A stretch of 64,000 nucleotides of DNA, taken from contig NC_019974.1 of assembly GCF_000328685.1 (NCBI RefSeq), positions 2,471,001 to 2,535,000 on the forward strand, written 5' to 3'. The notes under the pieces are model-generated. The model did not search any database and had not been told where the DNA came from. It saw only the letters and a program-made list of their open reading frames with translations. Position numbers and translations under genes: made by a program. The DNA comes from Natronococcus occultus SP4 (GTDB lineage Archaea; Halobacteriota; Halobacteria; Halobacteriales; Natrialbaceae). This document shows positions 36,292-45,170 of the stretch, in pieces; position 1 is the first letter of the stretch, and each line of letters opens with the position of its first letter.

Positions 36292-38631
36292 ATGAGTGAG
36301 CGGAGCGCGTCCGAGATGGCGTTCTGGGACGATGCGGCCGAAGACGAGGCCCATCAGCGGTATCGAACGCTTCTCCACACGATCGGCGACGGGATCTTTC
36401 AGCTCGACGTCGAGGGTCGCTTCGTCGCGGTGAACGACGTTCTCAGCGAGTTGACGGGGTACGAGTACGACGAACTTCTGGGCGAACGGATCGCCGACGT
36501 CCTCGAGACCGACGGCTCGGCGGTCGAGCGCGAAATAGCGCGACTCCGGACGAACCCAGCCCAACAGAGCGAGCTTCTCGAGGTCCCCGTCCGGACCGCC
36601 GGCGAGAACCTGGTACTCTGTGAGATCCGAGTAAACCCGTTCGCCGAAGACGAGTCCCTTCGGGGCGCCGTCGGAACAGTCCGTGAGATTGCCGGCCGGA
36701 ACCGAACGGAGCTGGATTGGCGCCGGCAACACCGCGAGTTCGAGTACGAAGGAGAGGGTTACGAGATAACGCGCGACCTGCAGGAGAGCGAGGAACGATT
36801 GCGTCTCGCGCTTCAGGCCGGGGATCTGGGCATGTGGGAGCTCGATCTCCAGACTCGGGATTCGCCCGTCCGTTCCCCCCAGCACGATCGGATCTTCGGC
36901 TACGAAGAGCCCCGCGAGGAGTGGAGCTTCGAAACCTTTCTCGAGCACGTCCACCCGGACGATCGCGAGTTCGTCGAGCGCAGTTTCGAGGACGCCTTCG
37001 AGACGGGGACGTGGGAGTTCGACTGTCGGATCGTCCGAACCGACGGCGAGCAGCGGTGGATTGCGGCCCAGGGCGAGTTCTACTACAACACCGACGGCGA
37101 GCCGGTTCGTGCGATCGGAGTCGTAGAGGACGTCACCGAGCAAAAGGAGAACGCGAAGTACCTCGAAGACGCGAAGTCACAGCTCGAGGCCGCGACCGAA
37201 GCCGGCGCCGTCGGCACGTGGGAGTGGGACGTTCCCGAGGATCGGATGGTCGTCGGCGCGTCGTTCGCCGATCAGTTCGGAGTCGACCCCGACGCCGCCC
37301 GCGAGGGCGTTTCGCTCGAGAATTTCATCTCCTCGATCCACGAGGACGATCGCGACCGCGTCAGGGAGAAAATCGATGCCGCGGTCGAGACGTGCGGGGA
37401 GTACGAGGCGGAGTACCGCGTTCGAAACGCGGACGGCGAACTCCGATGGGTGGTCGCTCGGGGACACGTCGAGTGCGACGAGGACGGGAACCCGCTGACG
37501 TTTCCCGGAGCGCTCACCGACATCACCGAACGAAAGCGAGCCGAGCTCGAGGCCGAAAACCAGTCACGGCAGCTCGAGACGCTGTTTCAGGTGCTGCCCG
37601 TCGGCGCCGTCGTCGCCGACGGAGACGGTTCGTTGCTCAAGGCCAACGACGTCGCCAAGGAGATCTGGGGCGGCGACGTGTTCGACGCGCAGTCAGTCGA
37701 CGACTACGAAAAGTACTCCGCGACGTGGGCCGAGTCGGGCGAGCCCGTCGACCCCGAGGAGTGGACGATGGCCCAGGTGCTTCGCGGCGAATCCGTCGCG
37801 GAACCGAACGTGTACGAGATCGATCCCTTCGACGGCGACCGTCGGATAATCATGGAGCACGGCGAACCGGTGAGAGACGGCGACGGCGACGTGATTCGGG
37901 CGATCGTGACGCTCACCGACATCACCGAGCGGAAAGCGTACGAGCAGAAGCTCGAGGAGTCGAACGAGCGGCTCGAACAGTTCGCCTACGCGGCCTCTCA
38001 CGACCTCCAGGAACCCCTGCGGATGATCACGAGCTACCTCGAGTTACTCGAGCGTCGGTACGGCGACCGCCTAGACGAGAACGGCGAGGAGTTCCTCGCG
38101 TACGCGGTCGACGGCGCCGAGCGGATGCGGGAGATGATCGACGGGCTGCTCGAGTTCGCGCGCGTCGACACGAGAGGTGAGCCGTTCGAACCGGTCGAAC
38201 TGGACGTTGTACTCGAGGAGACGCTCGATACGCTCCGGATAAAAATCGACGAGAGCGGAGCCGAAATCGAGTTGGAGTCGCTTCCCCGGGTGCGGGGCGA
38301 CGAAGCCCAGCTTCGACAGCTCTTCCAGAACCTCCTGAGCAACGCGATCGAGTACTCCGGCGACGAACCGCCGCGAGTCCGCGTCGAGGCCGATCGCGCC
38401 GGCGAAACCTGGACGGTGGCGGTCCGCGACGAGGGGGTCGGAATCGACGCCGACGAGCAGGATCGCATCTTCGACGTGTTCGAACGGCTCCACAGTCAGG
38501 AGGAACACCCCGGAACCGGGATCGGACTCGCTCTCTGTGAGCGGATCGTCGAGCGCCACGGCGGCGAGATCCGGGTCGACTCCGAACCCGGCGAGGGAAC
38601 GACGGTTACGTTCACGCTTCCCGCAGCGTGA
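36292..38631 (+). CDS. Multi-PAS sensor histidine kinase
   Basis: A 779-residue cytoplasmic kinase with no membrane helix. It has four PAS/PAC units in order: about 22-135, 165-285, 290-420 and 425-550. Each of the last three ends with a D(V/I)TE(R/Q) type motif such as LTDITERK. The HisKA domain follows, with the phosphorylated His570 in AASHDLQEPLRM. The HATPase domain has an N box (LLSNAIEYS), a G1 box (DEGVGIDADE) and a G2 box (GTGIGLALCERI). No response regulator is next to it. The signal is unknown; redox or a small ligand is plausible by family knowledge. Confidence 0.92.
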   Translation: MSERSASEMAFWDDAAEDEAHQRYRTLLHTIGDGIFQLDVEGRFVAVNDVLSELTGYEYDELLGERIADVLETDGSAVEREIARLRTNPAQQSELLEVPVRTAGENLVLCEIRVNPFAEDESLRGAVGTVREIAGRNRTELDWRRQHREFEYEGEGYEITRDLQESEERLRLALQAGDLGMWELDLQTRDSPVRSPQHDRIFGYEEPREEWSFETFLEHVHPDDREFVERSFEDAFETGTWEFDCRIVRTDGEQRWIAAQGEFYYNTDGEPVRAIGVVEDVTEQKENAKYLEDAKSQLEAATEAGAVGTWEWDVPEDRMVVGASFADQFGVDPDAAREGVSLENFISSIHEDDRDRVREKIDAAVETCGEYEAEYRVRNADGELRWVVARGHVECDEDGNPLTFPGALTDITERKRAELEAENQSRQLETLFQVLPVGAVVADGDGSLLKANDVAKEIWGGDVFDAQSVDDYEKYSATWAESGEPVDPEEWTMAQVLRGESVAEPNVYEIDPFDGDRRIIMEHGEPVRDGDGDVIRAIVTLTDITERKAYEQKLEESNERLEQFAYAASHDLQEPLRMITSYLELLERRYGDRLDENGEEFLAYAVDGAERMREMIDGLLEFARVDTRGEPFEPVELDVVLEETLDTLRIKIDESGAEIELESLPRVRGDEAQLRQLFQNLLSNAIEYSGDEPPRVRVEADRAGETWTVAVRDEGVGIDADEQDRIFDVFERLHSQEEHPGTGIGLALCERIVERHGGEIRVDSEPGEGTTVTFTLPAA

Positions 38632-38635
38632 CGTG

Positions 38636-38950
38636 CTCCCACAACTTTCGTCGTGGGCTTCCCGAGGTTCCTATGTTACTCCCGTCAATTCGGATAGTTG
38701 GAAATCTAGGCTTTGCGGGCCGACAAACACTGGCAGCGCCACGCTACCACTACTCGTTCCCTCATGGGGGAGCGAGTCATCTGAGTTATTTACTGTCGGC
38801 TGGCGTGGACGGCTTACTTGTTTGATTTCGGCTCTCGCCGTGGCAAACGCCGAGTCAACTGCCAGTTTCCACGCACAACCGGTAGTACTGTAGCAAGCGC
38901 ATTCAACCTTACAGCGCGTATCCCACGACTGAAGTCGTGGATTTTGCGCC
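38636..38950. mobile_element. Probable non-autonomous IS200/IS605-type relic or MITE
   Basis: A gene-free block of about 0.3 kb, AT-richer than its flanks. At the left, CCCACAAC (38638-38645) and GTCGTGGG (38650-38657) form a stem with one mismatch. At the right, CCACGACT (38923-38930) and AGTCGTGG (38933-38940) form a perfect stem. The two hairpins share the same CCACGAC core. Inside, CTGGCAG (38730-38736) is inverted at 38859-38865. Hairpin ends of this kind are typical of TnpB-type elements of haloarchaea, but no transposase frame remains. A structured RNA gene is the main alternative. Confidence 0.4.
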
Positions 38951-39027
38951 TGTACTTCGATAAAGAACCGCGAGCATCACCTCCGGAACGGCGCCGCCGA
39001 TCGGACGATAGGAACCGATCGACTCCG

Positions 39028-40389
39028 TTACGCGACCGTCGCGCTCCGCCCCGCGGCCTCGATTGCCTCGAGGAAGAGCCCGATCCCGAGCTCGATCTCG
39101 CGTGTGCTAGAGTCGAGCGGCGGGAGCAGCCGGATCGTCTTTTTCCCGCAGCCAAGCGTCAACAGCCCGCGGCGCAGCGACTCCTCGACGACGGCGCTGC
39201 GGCGTTCGGCGGTGTCGAACTCGACGGCGAGCATCAGCCCCTTCCCCCGGACGTCGACGACGTGGTCGGGCGCGTCGTCCCGGAGTAACTCCTGGGCCTG
39301 CCGTCCTCGCTCGGTGGCGTTCTCGAGCAGCTCGTACTCGTCGATCGCTTCGAGGGTGAACGCGCCCATCATCGAGCCCAACAGGTCGCCGCCGCCGAAC
39401 GTCGACCCCAGTCGGTTCTTCTCGCTCGGGAAGATCTCCTCGCGCGAAATGGTCGCGCCGACTCGCAGCGCCTTCGCCGCCGAGATGACGTCGGGTTCGA
39501 TCGGGTAGTGATCGGCGGCCCAGAGCTCACCGGTCCGGCCGATACCGGACTGGATCTCGTCGACGACCAGCGGGATGTCGTACTCGTCGGTGACGTCCGC
39601 GACCTCCTGCATGAACGCCTCGCTGGGGAAGCGGTAGCCGCCGACGCCCTGGATCGGCTCGAGGGTCAGAAACGCGATCTCGTCGGGGTTGATGTGACCG
39701 CCCTCGGGCGCGAGCATCCCGCGGAGCTGCGAGTCGCTGCCGGCGAAGAAGCCACAGTCGCAGCTGTCGGCGTCACAGCCCCGATCCGCGCAAAACGGCA
39801 CCGTCTCGATCCCGTCGATCTGGGGGTAGTGGCGCGTGTAGACCTCCTTCGATTTGGTGATCGAGAGCGTCCCGAAGGTGCGTCCGTGGAAGCTGCCGGC
39901 GAAGGCGACGCCGTACTTCGCGGGCGCCCGGTAGTCGTGGGTGATCTTCATCGCGTTCTCCATCGCCTCCGCGCCGGAGTTCGAGAGGAAGACGGTGTCC
40001 ATGCCGTACTGGCTCGAGACGTCAACCAGCGTCTCCATCAGGTGGCTCGATCCCGGAACGTCGGATTCCTCCGGGGTTGGACCCGCACCGAAGTACATGT
40101 CCTGACCGGCGATCTTCATCGGCTCGACGAGATCGAACTCCCGTAGTTTGTCGGTGATCTTCTCGTTGTTGTAGCCAAGCGGCGCGGCGCCGATGTGACA
40201 CGTGAAATCGAGTAAGACGTTGCCGTCGACGTCGGTGACGAACGGACCGTTGGCCTCGCGGGTGACGTCCCAGACGAATTCGTGAGAGTACTCGCTGGGG
40301 GCCGCGTTCTCCCCGTGGAACTCGACCCACTCGCGGGCGTTGGGGCCGGGGAACGCATCCACGTTCGGTTCGGCAGTGTCCCTATCCAT
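39028..40389 (-). CDS. Class III aminotransferase (GABA-aminotransferase-like)
   Basis: A 453-residue PLP enzyme of aminotransferase class III. The cofactor phosphate loop is SNSGAEAMENAMKI near 136-149, the FHGRTFG motif is near 168-174, the acidic pair is in VVDEIQSGIGRTGE near 276-289, and the Schiff-base Lys is about 306 in SAAKALRVG. An unusual Cys cluster, FCADRGCDADSCDCGF, lies at about 199-214. The substrate is probably an omega-amino acid such as GABA or beta-alanine, by family resemblance only. It lies downstream of the BCCT transporter gene but has its own TATA box. Confidence 0.88.
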   Translation of the reverse strand: MDRDTAEPNVDAFPGPNAREWVEFHGENAAPSEYSHEFVWDVTREANGPFVTDVDGNVLLDFTCHIGAAPLGYNNEKITDKLREFDLVEPMKIAGQDMYFGAGPTPEESDVPGSSHLMETLVDVSSQYGMDTVFLSNSGAEAMENAMKITHDYRAPAKYGVAFAGSFHGRTFGTLSITKSKEVYTRHYPQIDGIETVPFCADRGCDADSCDCGFFAGSDSQLRGMLAPEGGHINPDEIAFLTLEPIQGVGGYRFPSEAFMQEVADVTDEYDIPLVVDEIQSGIGRTGELWAADHYPIEPDVISAAKALRVGATISREEIFPSEKNRLGSTFGGGDLLGSMMGAFTLEAIDEYELLENATERGRQAQELLRDDAPDHVVDVRGKGLMLAVEFDTAERRSAVVEESLRRGLLTLGCGKKTIRLLPPLDSSTREIELGIGLFLEAIEAAGRSATVA

Positions 40390-40414
40390 ACACAGATAAT
40401 GTGTACGTCGTACA
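40389..40414. promoter_or_regulatory. Operator-like palindromes at the class III aminotransferase start
   Basis: Two overlapping inverted repeats lie between the TATA box and the start codon: TACAC-N7-GTGTA at 40389-40405, and TGTACG-T-CGTACA at 40402-40414. Such a position suits a repressor that blocks polymerase. The first has a near copy upstream of the BCCT gene. Confidence 0.5.
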
Positions 40415-40420
40415 TTAAAT
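40412..40420 (-). promoter_or_regulatory. TATA box for the class III aminotransferase
   Basis: The minus strand reads ATTTAATGT, centred about 27 bases before the ATG at 40389. A leaderless transcript is likely. Confidence 0.5.
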
Positions 40421-40490
40421 GTTGTTATAGATGGGCACGGAGTCGGGCGGGTCGAGCGACAACGAACGAAAAAACGGCGAAAGACGATCG

Positions 40491-42125
40491 TCAGTCGTCG
40501 TCGCCCGGCTCCGCGGTCGTGGTCGGATCGTCGGAGCGCCGTTCCGTCGAGCCGATGATCACCGTCTCCTCCTGGAGCAACACGCGGCCGTTAGTGCCGC
40601 TGAGGTTCTTGATCAGCGACACCATCGCGAGGAAACAGACGATCGCGAACGGCGCGCCGGTGATGACGACGGCCTGCTCGAGCGCGCCGGCACCGCCCTC
40701 GCCGCCGAGGATCATCAGGATCGCGGCGGTCAGCCCGAGGACGATCCCCCAGAAGACCCGGTTGATCGTCGACGGCGACTCCTTGCCGCCGGTGGTCATC
40801 ATCGAGACGGCGAGCGTCGAGGAGTCGGCGGAAGTGACGAAAAACGTCGTCACGAGCACGAGGAACGCGACCATGAAGATCGCACCGAACGGCAGGGCGT
40901 CGAACAGGATGAACCCGGAGATCTCCGCACCGACCTCCCCCGCGATGACCTCGCCGAAGTCGGCACCGCCCGTATCCTGCAGGAAGACGGCGGTCCCACC
41001 GACGAACGTGAACCAGGGGATGGTCGCAGCGGAGGTCGCGACGATCCCGGTGAAGGCGATTTCGCGGATGGTTCGGCCCTTCGAGATCCGGGCGATAAAG
41101 AGCCCGGCGAACGGCGACCACGAGAGCGCCCACGCCCAGTAGAAGACCGTCCAGCTCTCGACCCAGCCGGTGCCGCCGTCGCCGGCACCCGTGTAGAGAC
41201 TCATCGCCACGAAGTCGCTGATCATCCCGCCGATCGCCTGCGAGCCAAGCAACAGCAGGAACATCGTGGGGCCGAGGATAAACGTCGCGAGCATGATCAG
41301 GACGAACAGTCCCATGTTGAAGTTCGAGAGCCGGCGAATCCCCTTATCGATCCCGAGCACCATCGAGATCGTAAACAGGATCGTCATGGTCGTCACGATC
41401 AGCAGGATACCGGTGTCACCGAAGTTCATCCCCCACTGGTACTCGAGGCCGCTGACGAACTGGCTCCCGATGAACCCAAGCGAGGTCGCGACGCCGCCGA
41501 TCGTCGCAAAGACCGCGAGGATGTCGACGATCTTGGCGACGGGACCGTCCAGATTGTCCTTCCCGATGATCGGCGTCAGCGCCGAGGAAGCCCGCAGGGG
41601 GACCTTCTCGTAGTTGTACGCGAAGTAGCCGATCGCGATCCCCATGATCGTAAACACCGCAAGCTGGGGTAAGGCCCAGTGGAACAGCGTCTGCTGGATC
41701 GCGAGCGGGATGGCCTCGCTGGACCCCCCTTCGGCGCCGAACAGCGGGTTCGGATCGGCGTAGTAGAACAGTCCCTCGGTCGGTCCCCAGAACACGACGC
41801 CCGCGGCGAAACCGGCCGAGTACAGCATCGCGAAAAAGGAGAGGAAGCTGTACTCCGGGTCCTCGTCGCCGAGCTTGAGCTTCCCCCAGGGACCGATGAT
41901 CAGGTACAGCAGGAAGACCACGACCAGGAACACGATCACCAGCAATGCCCAGCTCATGTAGCTGAGCATCTCCCCATGGACGGTCTCGATTCCCCCGGCG
42001 ACGAAGCTCCGATCGATAAAGAAGGCGACGATGACGCCGACAGTGAGGAGGGCGCCGAACACGAACACGACCGGGTCGAGTTCGTCGAGGAACCGACCGA
42101 CCATCCCCGGTTCGTCGTTGCTCAC
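40491..42125 (-). CDS. BCCT-family transporter (betaine/carnitine/choline type)
   Basis: A 544-residue secondary transporter with about 12 helices. BCCT hallmarks are the early GFAAGVVFWGPTEGLFYY near 102-119 and the Trp-rich helix 8 region WTVFYWAWALSWSPFAGLF near 315-333, followed by IARISKGRTIREI. It would import trimethylammonium compounds or related amines, for osmoprotection or as nutrients. Both termini are charged, and the C-terminus is short and acidic. The next gene downstream on the strand is a class III aminotransferase, so use of the substrate as a nutrient is possible. Confidence 0.92.
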   Translation of the reverse strand: MSNDEPGMVGRFLDELDPVVFVFGALLTVGVIVAFFIDRSFVAGGIETVHGEMLSYMSWALLVIVFLVVVFLLYLIIGPWGKLKLGDEDPEYSFLSFFAMLYSAGFAAGVVFWGPTEGLFYYADPNPLFGAEGGSSEAIPLAIQQTLFHWALPQLAVFTIMGIAIGYFAYNYEKVPLRASSALTPIIGKDNLDGPVAKIVDILAVFATIGGVATSLGFIGSQFVSGLEYQWGMNFGDTGILLIVTTMTILFTISMVLGIDKGIRRLSNFNMGLFVLIMLATFILGPTMFLLLLGSQAIGGMISDFVAMSLYTGAGDGGTGWVESWTVFYWAWALSWSPFAGLFIARISKGRTIREIAFTGIVATSAATIPWFTFVGGTAVFLQDTGGADFGEVIAGEVGAEISGFILFDALPFGAIFMVAFLVLVTTFFVTSADSSTLAVSMMTTGGKESPSTINRVFWGIVLGLTAAILMILGGEGGAGALEQAVVITGAPFAIVCFLAMVSLIKNLSGTNGRVLLQEETVIIGSTERRSDDPTTTAEPGDDD

Positions 42126-42235
42126 GCGAACTCACCCCCCGCTTTCGAGCCGAGCGGTCGCTTCGATCCGCGTCGGTGCTCCCGTCCGCTTGCCGTGCGC
42201 TGCGATGGCATACCGAACCCATTGCCAGTATCTCG

Positions 42236-42246
42236 CATAAATATTT
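42236..42246 (-). promoter_or_regulatory. TATA box for the BCCT transporter gene
   Basis: The minus strand reads AAATATTTATG. It lies about 115 bases from the start codon, so the transcript would have a leader, unlike most genes here. Confidence 0.4.
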
Positions 42247-42263
42247 CCTTTTCGTATCTCACA

Positions 42264-42280
42264 TACACAGATTACGTTTA
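42264..42280. promoter_or_regulatory. TACAC-N7-GTTTA site upstream of the BCCT gene
   Basis: It matches the palindrome at the aminotransferase start (TACACAGAT is shared in full) with one change in the second arm. It lies about 18 bases upstream of the TATA box. Confidence 0.4.
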
Positions 42281-42480
42281 TTGTACGGATCAGTACGGAC
42301 GTCTCTCAACAGAACCTATAATCGAACACACGGCCATAGTATATAGATATATCTTCAGAATGTATTGCTGTGACGTCCGATACTCGAACCAGAGGGTCGA
42401 AGTCCGATATCGATGCACTAACTGGCGGACGTGTCAAAAGACGTCGTAATCAGGTACTGTATTCGTCTCGACCGAGCCGA

Positions 42481-43128
42481 TCAGTTCGTCAGCTCCTCGG
42501 CGTTTCGCTCGCGAGCCGCCGCGCTCTCGGCGACGCGCTCGGCGAACTCGTCGACGCGATCCTTGATCTCCTCGCGAGTCGCCTCGGGGGAGAAGGAGTC
42601 GGACATCGTCAACAGTCGGACGAACGCACGCAGCTCCTCGTCGGTGAGCTGAGCGAACTCCTCGTTTTCGAGCTTCTCGACGACCTCGTCGACGTCGATC
42701 TGACCGACCGGTTCGACGTTGAACTCGACGTTGACCATCCGGTAGTTCGACCCCGCGAGGCGCTGTTCGGCCTTGCCGACGCCCTGCGAGAGCATGTCCT
42801 TGAACGGGGTGTGGTACCCCATCGTTCCGAGATGGAGAAAGGCGAGCATGTCGGTGATCCCCTGGGTGTAGGCGTCCCGATCCTCGTCGTCGGGGTCGAA
42901 CACCGTCTCCCGGTCGCGTTCCTCCATGTACTCGAAGAGGATACTGAAATCGAGGACGGCGTTACGGACCCGACGCCGGATCCGGTTGCGCTTCTGTTTC
43001 TTCGAGTGGTCGGTGTAGTCGGTCTTGCGACCGAGAAGGAAATCACGGTCGGAGGGTGTGAGGATCCCGCGGGGGCGATCCGAGTCGGCCGCGGTCCGAA
43101 GCGACTGCGGAACGTCATCCTGGCTCAT
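42481..43128 (-). CDS. Conserved haloarchaeal protein, unknown function (possibly DUF5806)
   Basis: A 215-residue soluble protein without membrane segments. The ATG at 43128 is preferred to a GTG three codons upstream because a TATA-like ATTAACG lies 29 bases before it. The middle has SKKQKRNRIRRRVRNAVLDFSILFEYMEERD, basic then hydrophobic, and the C-terminal third is made of acidic helices. I recall a haloarchaeal family of this type named DUF5806 but cannot confirm it here. No function is known, and it has no close operon partner. Confidence 0.75.
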   Translation of the reverse strand: MSQDDVPQSLRTAADSDRPRGILTPSDRDFLLGRKTDYTDHSKKQKRNRIRRRVRNAVLDFSILFEYMEERDRETVFDPDDEDRDAYTQGITDMLAFLHLGTMGYHTPFKDMLSQGVGKAEQRLAGSNYRMVNVEFNVEPVGQIDVDEVVEKLENEEFAQLTDEELRAFVRLLTMSDSFSPEATREEIKDRVDEFAERVAESAAARERNAEELTN

Positions 43129-43151
43129 AGGGAACACTGGCGGAGCGCGCG

Positions 43152-43160
43152 AATTAACGT
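43152..43160 (-). promoter_or_regulatory. TATA box for the gene at 43128
   Basis: The minus strand reads ACGTTAATT, centred about 28 bases before the ATG. Confidence 0.4.
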
Positions 43161-43215
43161 TTCTGATCCGAGCAACGTGATACGGATCGAACAGGTCCCG
43201 CGCGTCGCGAGAGGG

Positions 43216-44496
43216 TCACACCGGTCGCCGGGAAAGCTCGAGGATCGTCGCCGAGAGCACCCCCGTACCGATCTCGAGACTCCGCTCGTCGATATCGAAC
43301 GTCGGCGTGTGGTGGTTGGTCGGATGATCGGTCCCCACGAGCAGGTAGGAGGTGAGTCCGCCGTTGTCCTGAACGCGGTTCATCAGGTAGGTGACGTCCT
43401 CGCTGACGCCGAACTCCGTCGAGGGAATCACCCGGTCGACGCCGTCGACGTCCCGGGCGACACTCCCGACGAGCTCCCGCAGGGCCGGGTGGCTGTCGGC
43501 CCGAGGGGACTCGCTGACGACCCGCGGCGTGACGTCACAGTCGTGCATCTCCGCGGCGGCATAACAGACACGCTCGAGTTCGGTCCGCATGTACTCCATC
43601 AGCCCCGTCGTCTCGCCGCGGACCTCAGCGTCGATCGTGATCTCCTCGGCGATGACGTTGCTGGCAGTGCCGCCTTCGATCCGTCCGACGTTGACGCGAG
43701 TCTGGCCGTCGCTGTGGCGGGGGATCGCGTAGGCGTTCTGGATCGCCGTCGCCGCGGCCTGCATCGCGTTCCCGCCCTCGTTGGGCGCCTTCCCCGCGTG
43801 GGCGCTTGCCCCCTCGAACGTCGCCGTCAGGTGAGCCATCGCCAGCGGCTTCTCGACGCCGGCGACGATCTCGCCCGTCGGGTGGTCGAGCCCGATATGG
43901 AGCGCCAGCAGGTGGTCGACGTCCTCGAGGTAGCCGCCCTCGGCCATCGCCTTCCCCCCGCCAGAGATCTCCTCGGCGGGTTGGAAGAAGACCTTCAGCG
44001 TCCCCTCGAAATCACTCTCTTCGATCGCCTCGATCGTCCCCAGCGCGATCGCGATGTGGGCGTCGTGGCCGCAGGCGTGCATGTATCCCTCGTGTTCCGA
44101 GCGAAACCCCTCTGCAGCGGGCCGGTGCTCGGCCAGATCGGACTCGGTCATCGAGATCGCGTCCATGTCGACCCGGAGCCCGATCGTCGGCCCGTCGCCG
44201 CGCTCGAGGACGCCGACCACGCCGGTGTGGCCGTTCACGGTCCGCTCGAGGACGTTCTCGCGAACCCCCGCCTCGCGGGCGCGCTCCAGCCAGGGCTCGA
44301 GTTCGTCGGAGTCGGGGACGGCCATCCGCTGGGCGGTCGAGAGCGCCTCCCGGCCGACGGCGATCTCGTCGACGCCGATGCGCTCGAGCTCCTCGACGAT
44401 CCGGGCCGTCGTCTGGAACTCCCGCCAGCCAGGTTCGGGGTGGCGATGAAACGCTCGTCGAAGGTCGCGCAACCGGGTCCGCACGTCGTAGGCCAT
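43216..44496 (-). CDS. M20-family amidohydrolase (aminoacylase/IAA-amino acid hydrolase type)
   Basis: A 426-residue zinc metallo-amidohydrolase. The N-terminus RRAFHRHPEPGWREF is typical of the HipO/IAA-hydrolase branch. Metal ligands are in MHACGHDAHIAIALG near 135-149 and VFFQPAEEISGGGKAM near 167-182, and a late His is in NHHTPTFDIDE. The dimerisation domain (about 200-320) contains FEGASAHAGKAPNEG. It removes acyl groups from N-acyl amino acids or related amides; the exact substrate is open. The start at the internal ATG is supported by a TATA box 29 bases upstream. Confidence 0.9.
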   Translation of the reverse strand: MAYDVRTRLRDLRRAFHRHPEPGWREFQTTARIVEELERIGVDEIAVGREALSTAQRMAVPDSDELEPWLERAREAGVRENVLERTVNGHTGVVGVLERGDGPTIGLRVDMDAISMTESDLAEHRPAAEGFRSEHEGYMHACGHDAHIAIALGTIEAIEESDFEGTLKVFFQPAEEISGGGKAMAEGGYLEDVDHLLALHIGLDHPTGEIVAGVEKPLAMAHLTATFEGASAHAGKAPNEGGNAMQAAATAIQNAYAIPRHSDGQTRVNVGRIEGGTASNVIAEEITIDAEVRGETTGLMEYMRTELERVCYAAAEMHDCDVTPRVVSESPRADSHPALRELVGSVARDVDGVDRVIPSTEFGVSEDVTYLMNRVQDNGGLTSYLLVGTDHPTNHHTPTFDIDERSLEIGTGVLSATILELSRRPV

Positions 44497-44769
44497 TCTT
44501 GGCGCTCCTAGGTGTGGGGGATACTTAATCATGATCAACGTCGCCATTCGGGCGTCGGACGAACGGGGCGTGGTTCGCCCCACGCTTCATGGCGGGCGAC
44601 GACTCTTCAGCGGCAGCCTGAACCGACAGTGAGGGCCCGAATTCGTGTTGGAGCCCGCCAAACTCGCCCGGGGTTATCTCGTGCGCGTCGACGATCCTCA
44701 CATCGATGCCATCCCCCGTATGCTCGAGTCCGAGCGGAGAGTAACGGAGAACGACGAACTCTCGACGAC
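44497..44769. other. Intergenic region with possible gene remnant
   Basis: A 273-base gap. The right part holds a TATA box for the M20 gene. Read on the minus strand, about 44580-44760 gives a protein-like stretch (LRYSPLGLEHTGDGIDVRIVD and on), which lacks a start codon in register and could be the tail of a lost gene. Nothing else is seen. Confidence 0.35.
44521..44529 (-). promoter_or_regulatory. TATA box for the M20 amidohydrolase
   Basis: The minus strand reads ATTAAGTAT, centred 29 bases before the ATG at 44496. Confidence 0.5.
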
Positions 44770-45159
44770 TCAGCCGAGGTAGGCGGTCGCGTCCATCTCG
44801 ACGCGGACGTCCTCGGGCAGCCGCGAGACCTCGACGCAGACTCTGGCGGGCGGCTCGTCGCCGAACCGCTCGCCGTAGGCCTCGTTGACCCGCTCGTAGT
44901 CCTCGAGATCGGTGAGATAGACGGTGACCTTCACGACGTCTGCGAGGCCGTCCCCGCCGGCCGCGTCGACGACCGCGGCGATGTTCTCGAGGACGCGGTC
45001 GGTCTGGGTCCCGATGTCGCCGTCGACGGCCTCGCCTGTCTCGGGATCGACGGGGCCGTAGCCGGAGACGTGGAGCGTGTCCCCGGCGCGGACGCCCTGG
45101 GAGTAGGGGTTGTCGTTGCTCGGTGCGCCGTCGGTACTGATGGGTTCGGTGTCGGACAT
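44770..45159 (-). CDS. RidA-family reactive imine/enamine deaminase
   Basis: A 129-residue Rid/YjgF-type protein. It shows the core GDTLHVSGYGPVDPETGE near 26-43, the DVVKVTVYLTDLEDYERVNEAY stretch, and the catalytic Arg in PPARVCVEVSRLP near 104. RidA hydrolyses reactive imines released by PLP enzymes. It starts 11 bases after a class III aminotransferase gene on the same strand, which fits this role well: the two are surely cotranscribed. Confidence 0.9.
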   Translation of the reverse strand: MSDTEPISTDGAPSNDNPYSQGVRAGDTLHVSGYGPVDPETGEAVDGDIGTQTDRVLENIAAVVDAAGGDGLADVVKVTVYLTDLEDYERVNEAYGERFGDEPPARVCVEVSRLPEDVRVEMDATAYLG

Positions 45160-45170
45160 CGGTCGCGTCC

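Larger units (their letters stand above)
42126..42480. other. AT-rich intergenic region upstream of the BCCT gene
   Basis: A 355-base gap, AT-rich from about 42230 to 42400. It contains a TATA-like CATAAATATTT (42236-42246) for the minus strand, which would give the BCCT mRNA a leader of about 90 bases, and a TACAC-N7-GTTTA site at 42264-42280. I find no gene or RNA gene in the rest. Confidence 0.5.

Noticed and set aside
40431-41672. Open frame of about 410 codons on the plus strand
   Set aside because: It is antisense to the BCCT gene and made mainly of Arg, Asp and Glu, without any recognisable fold.
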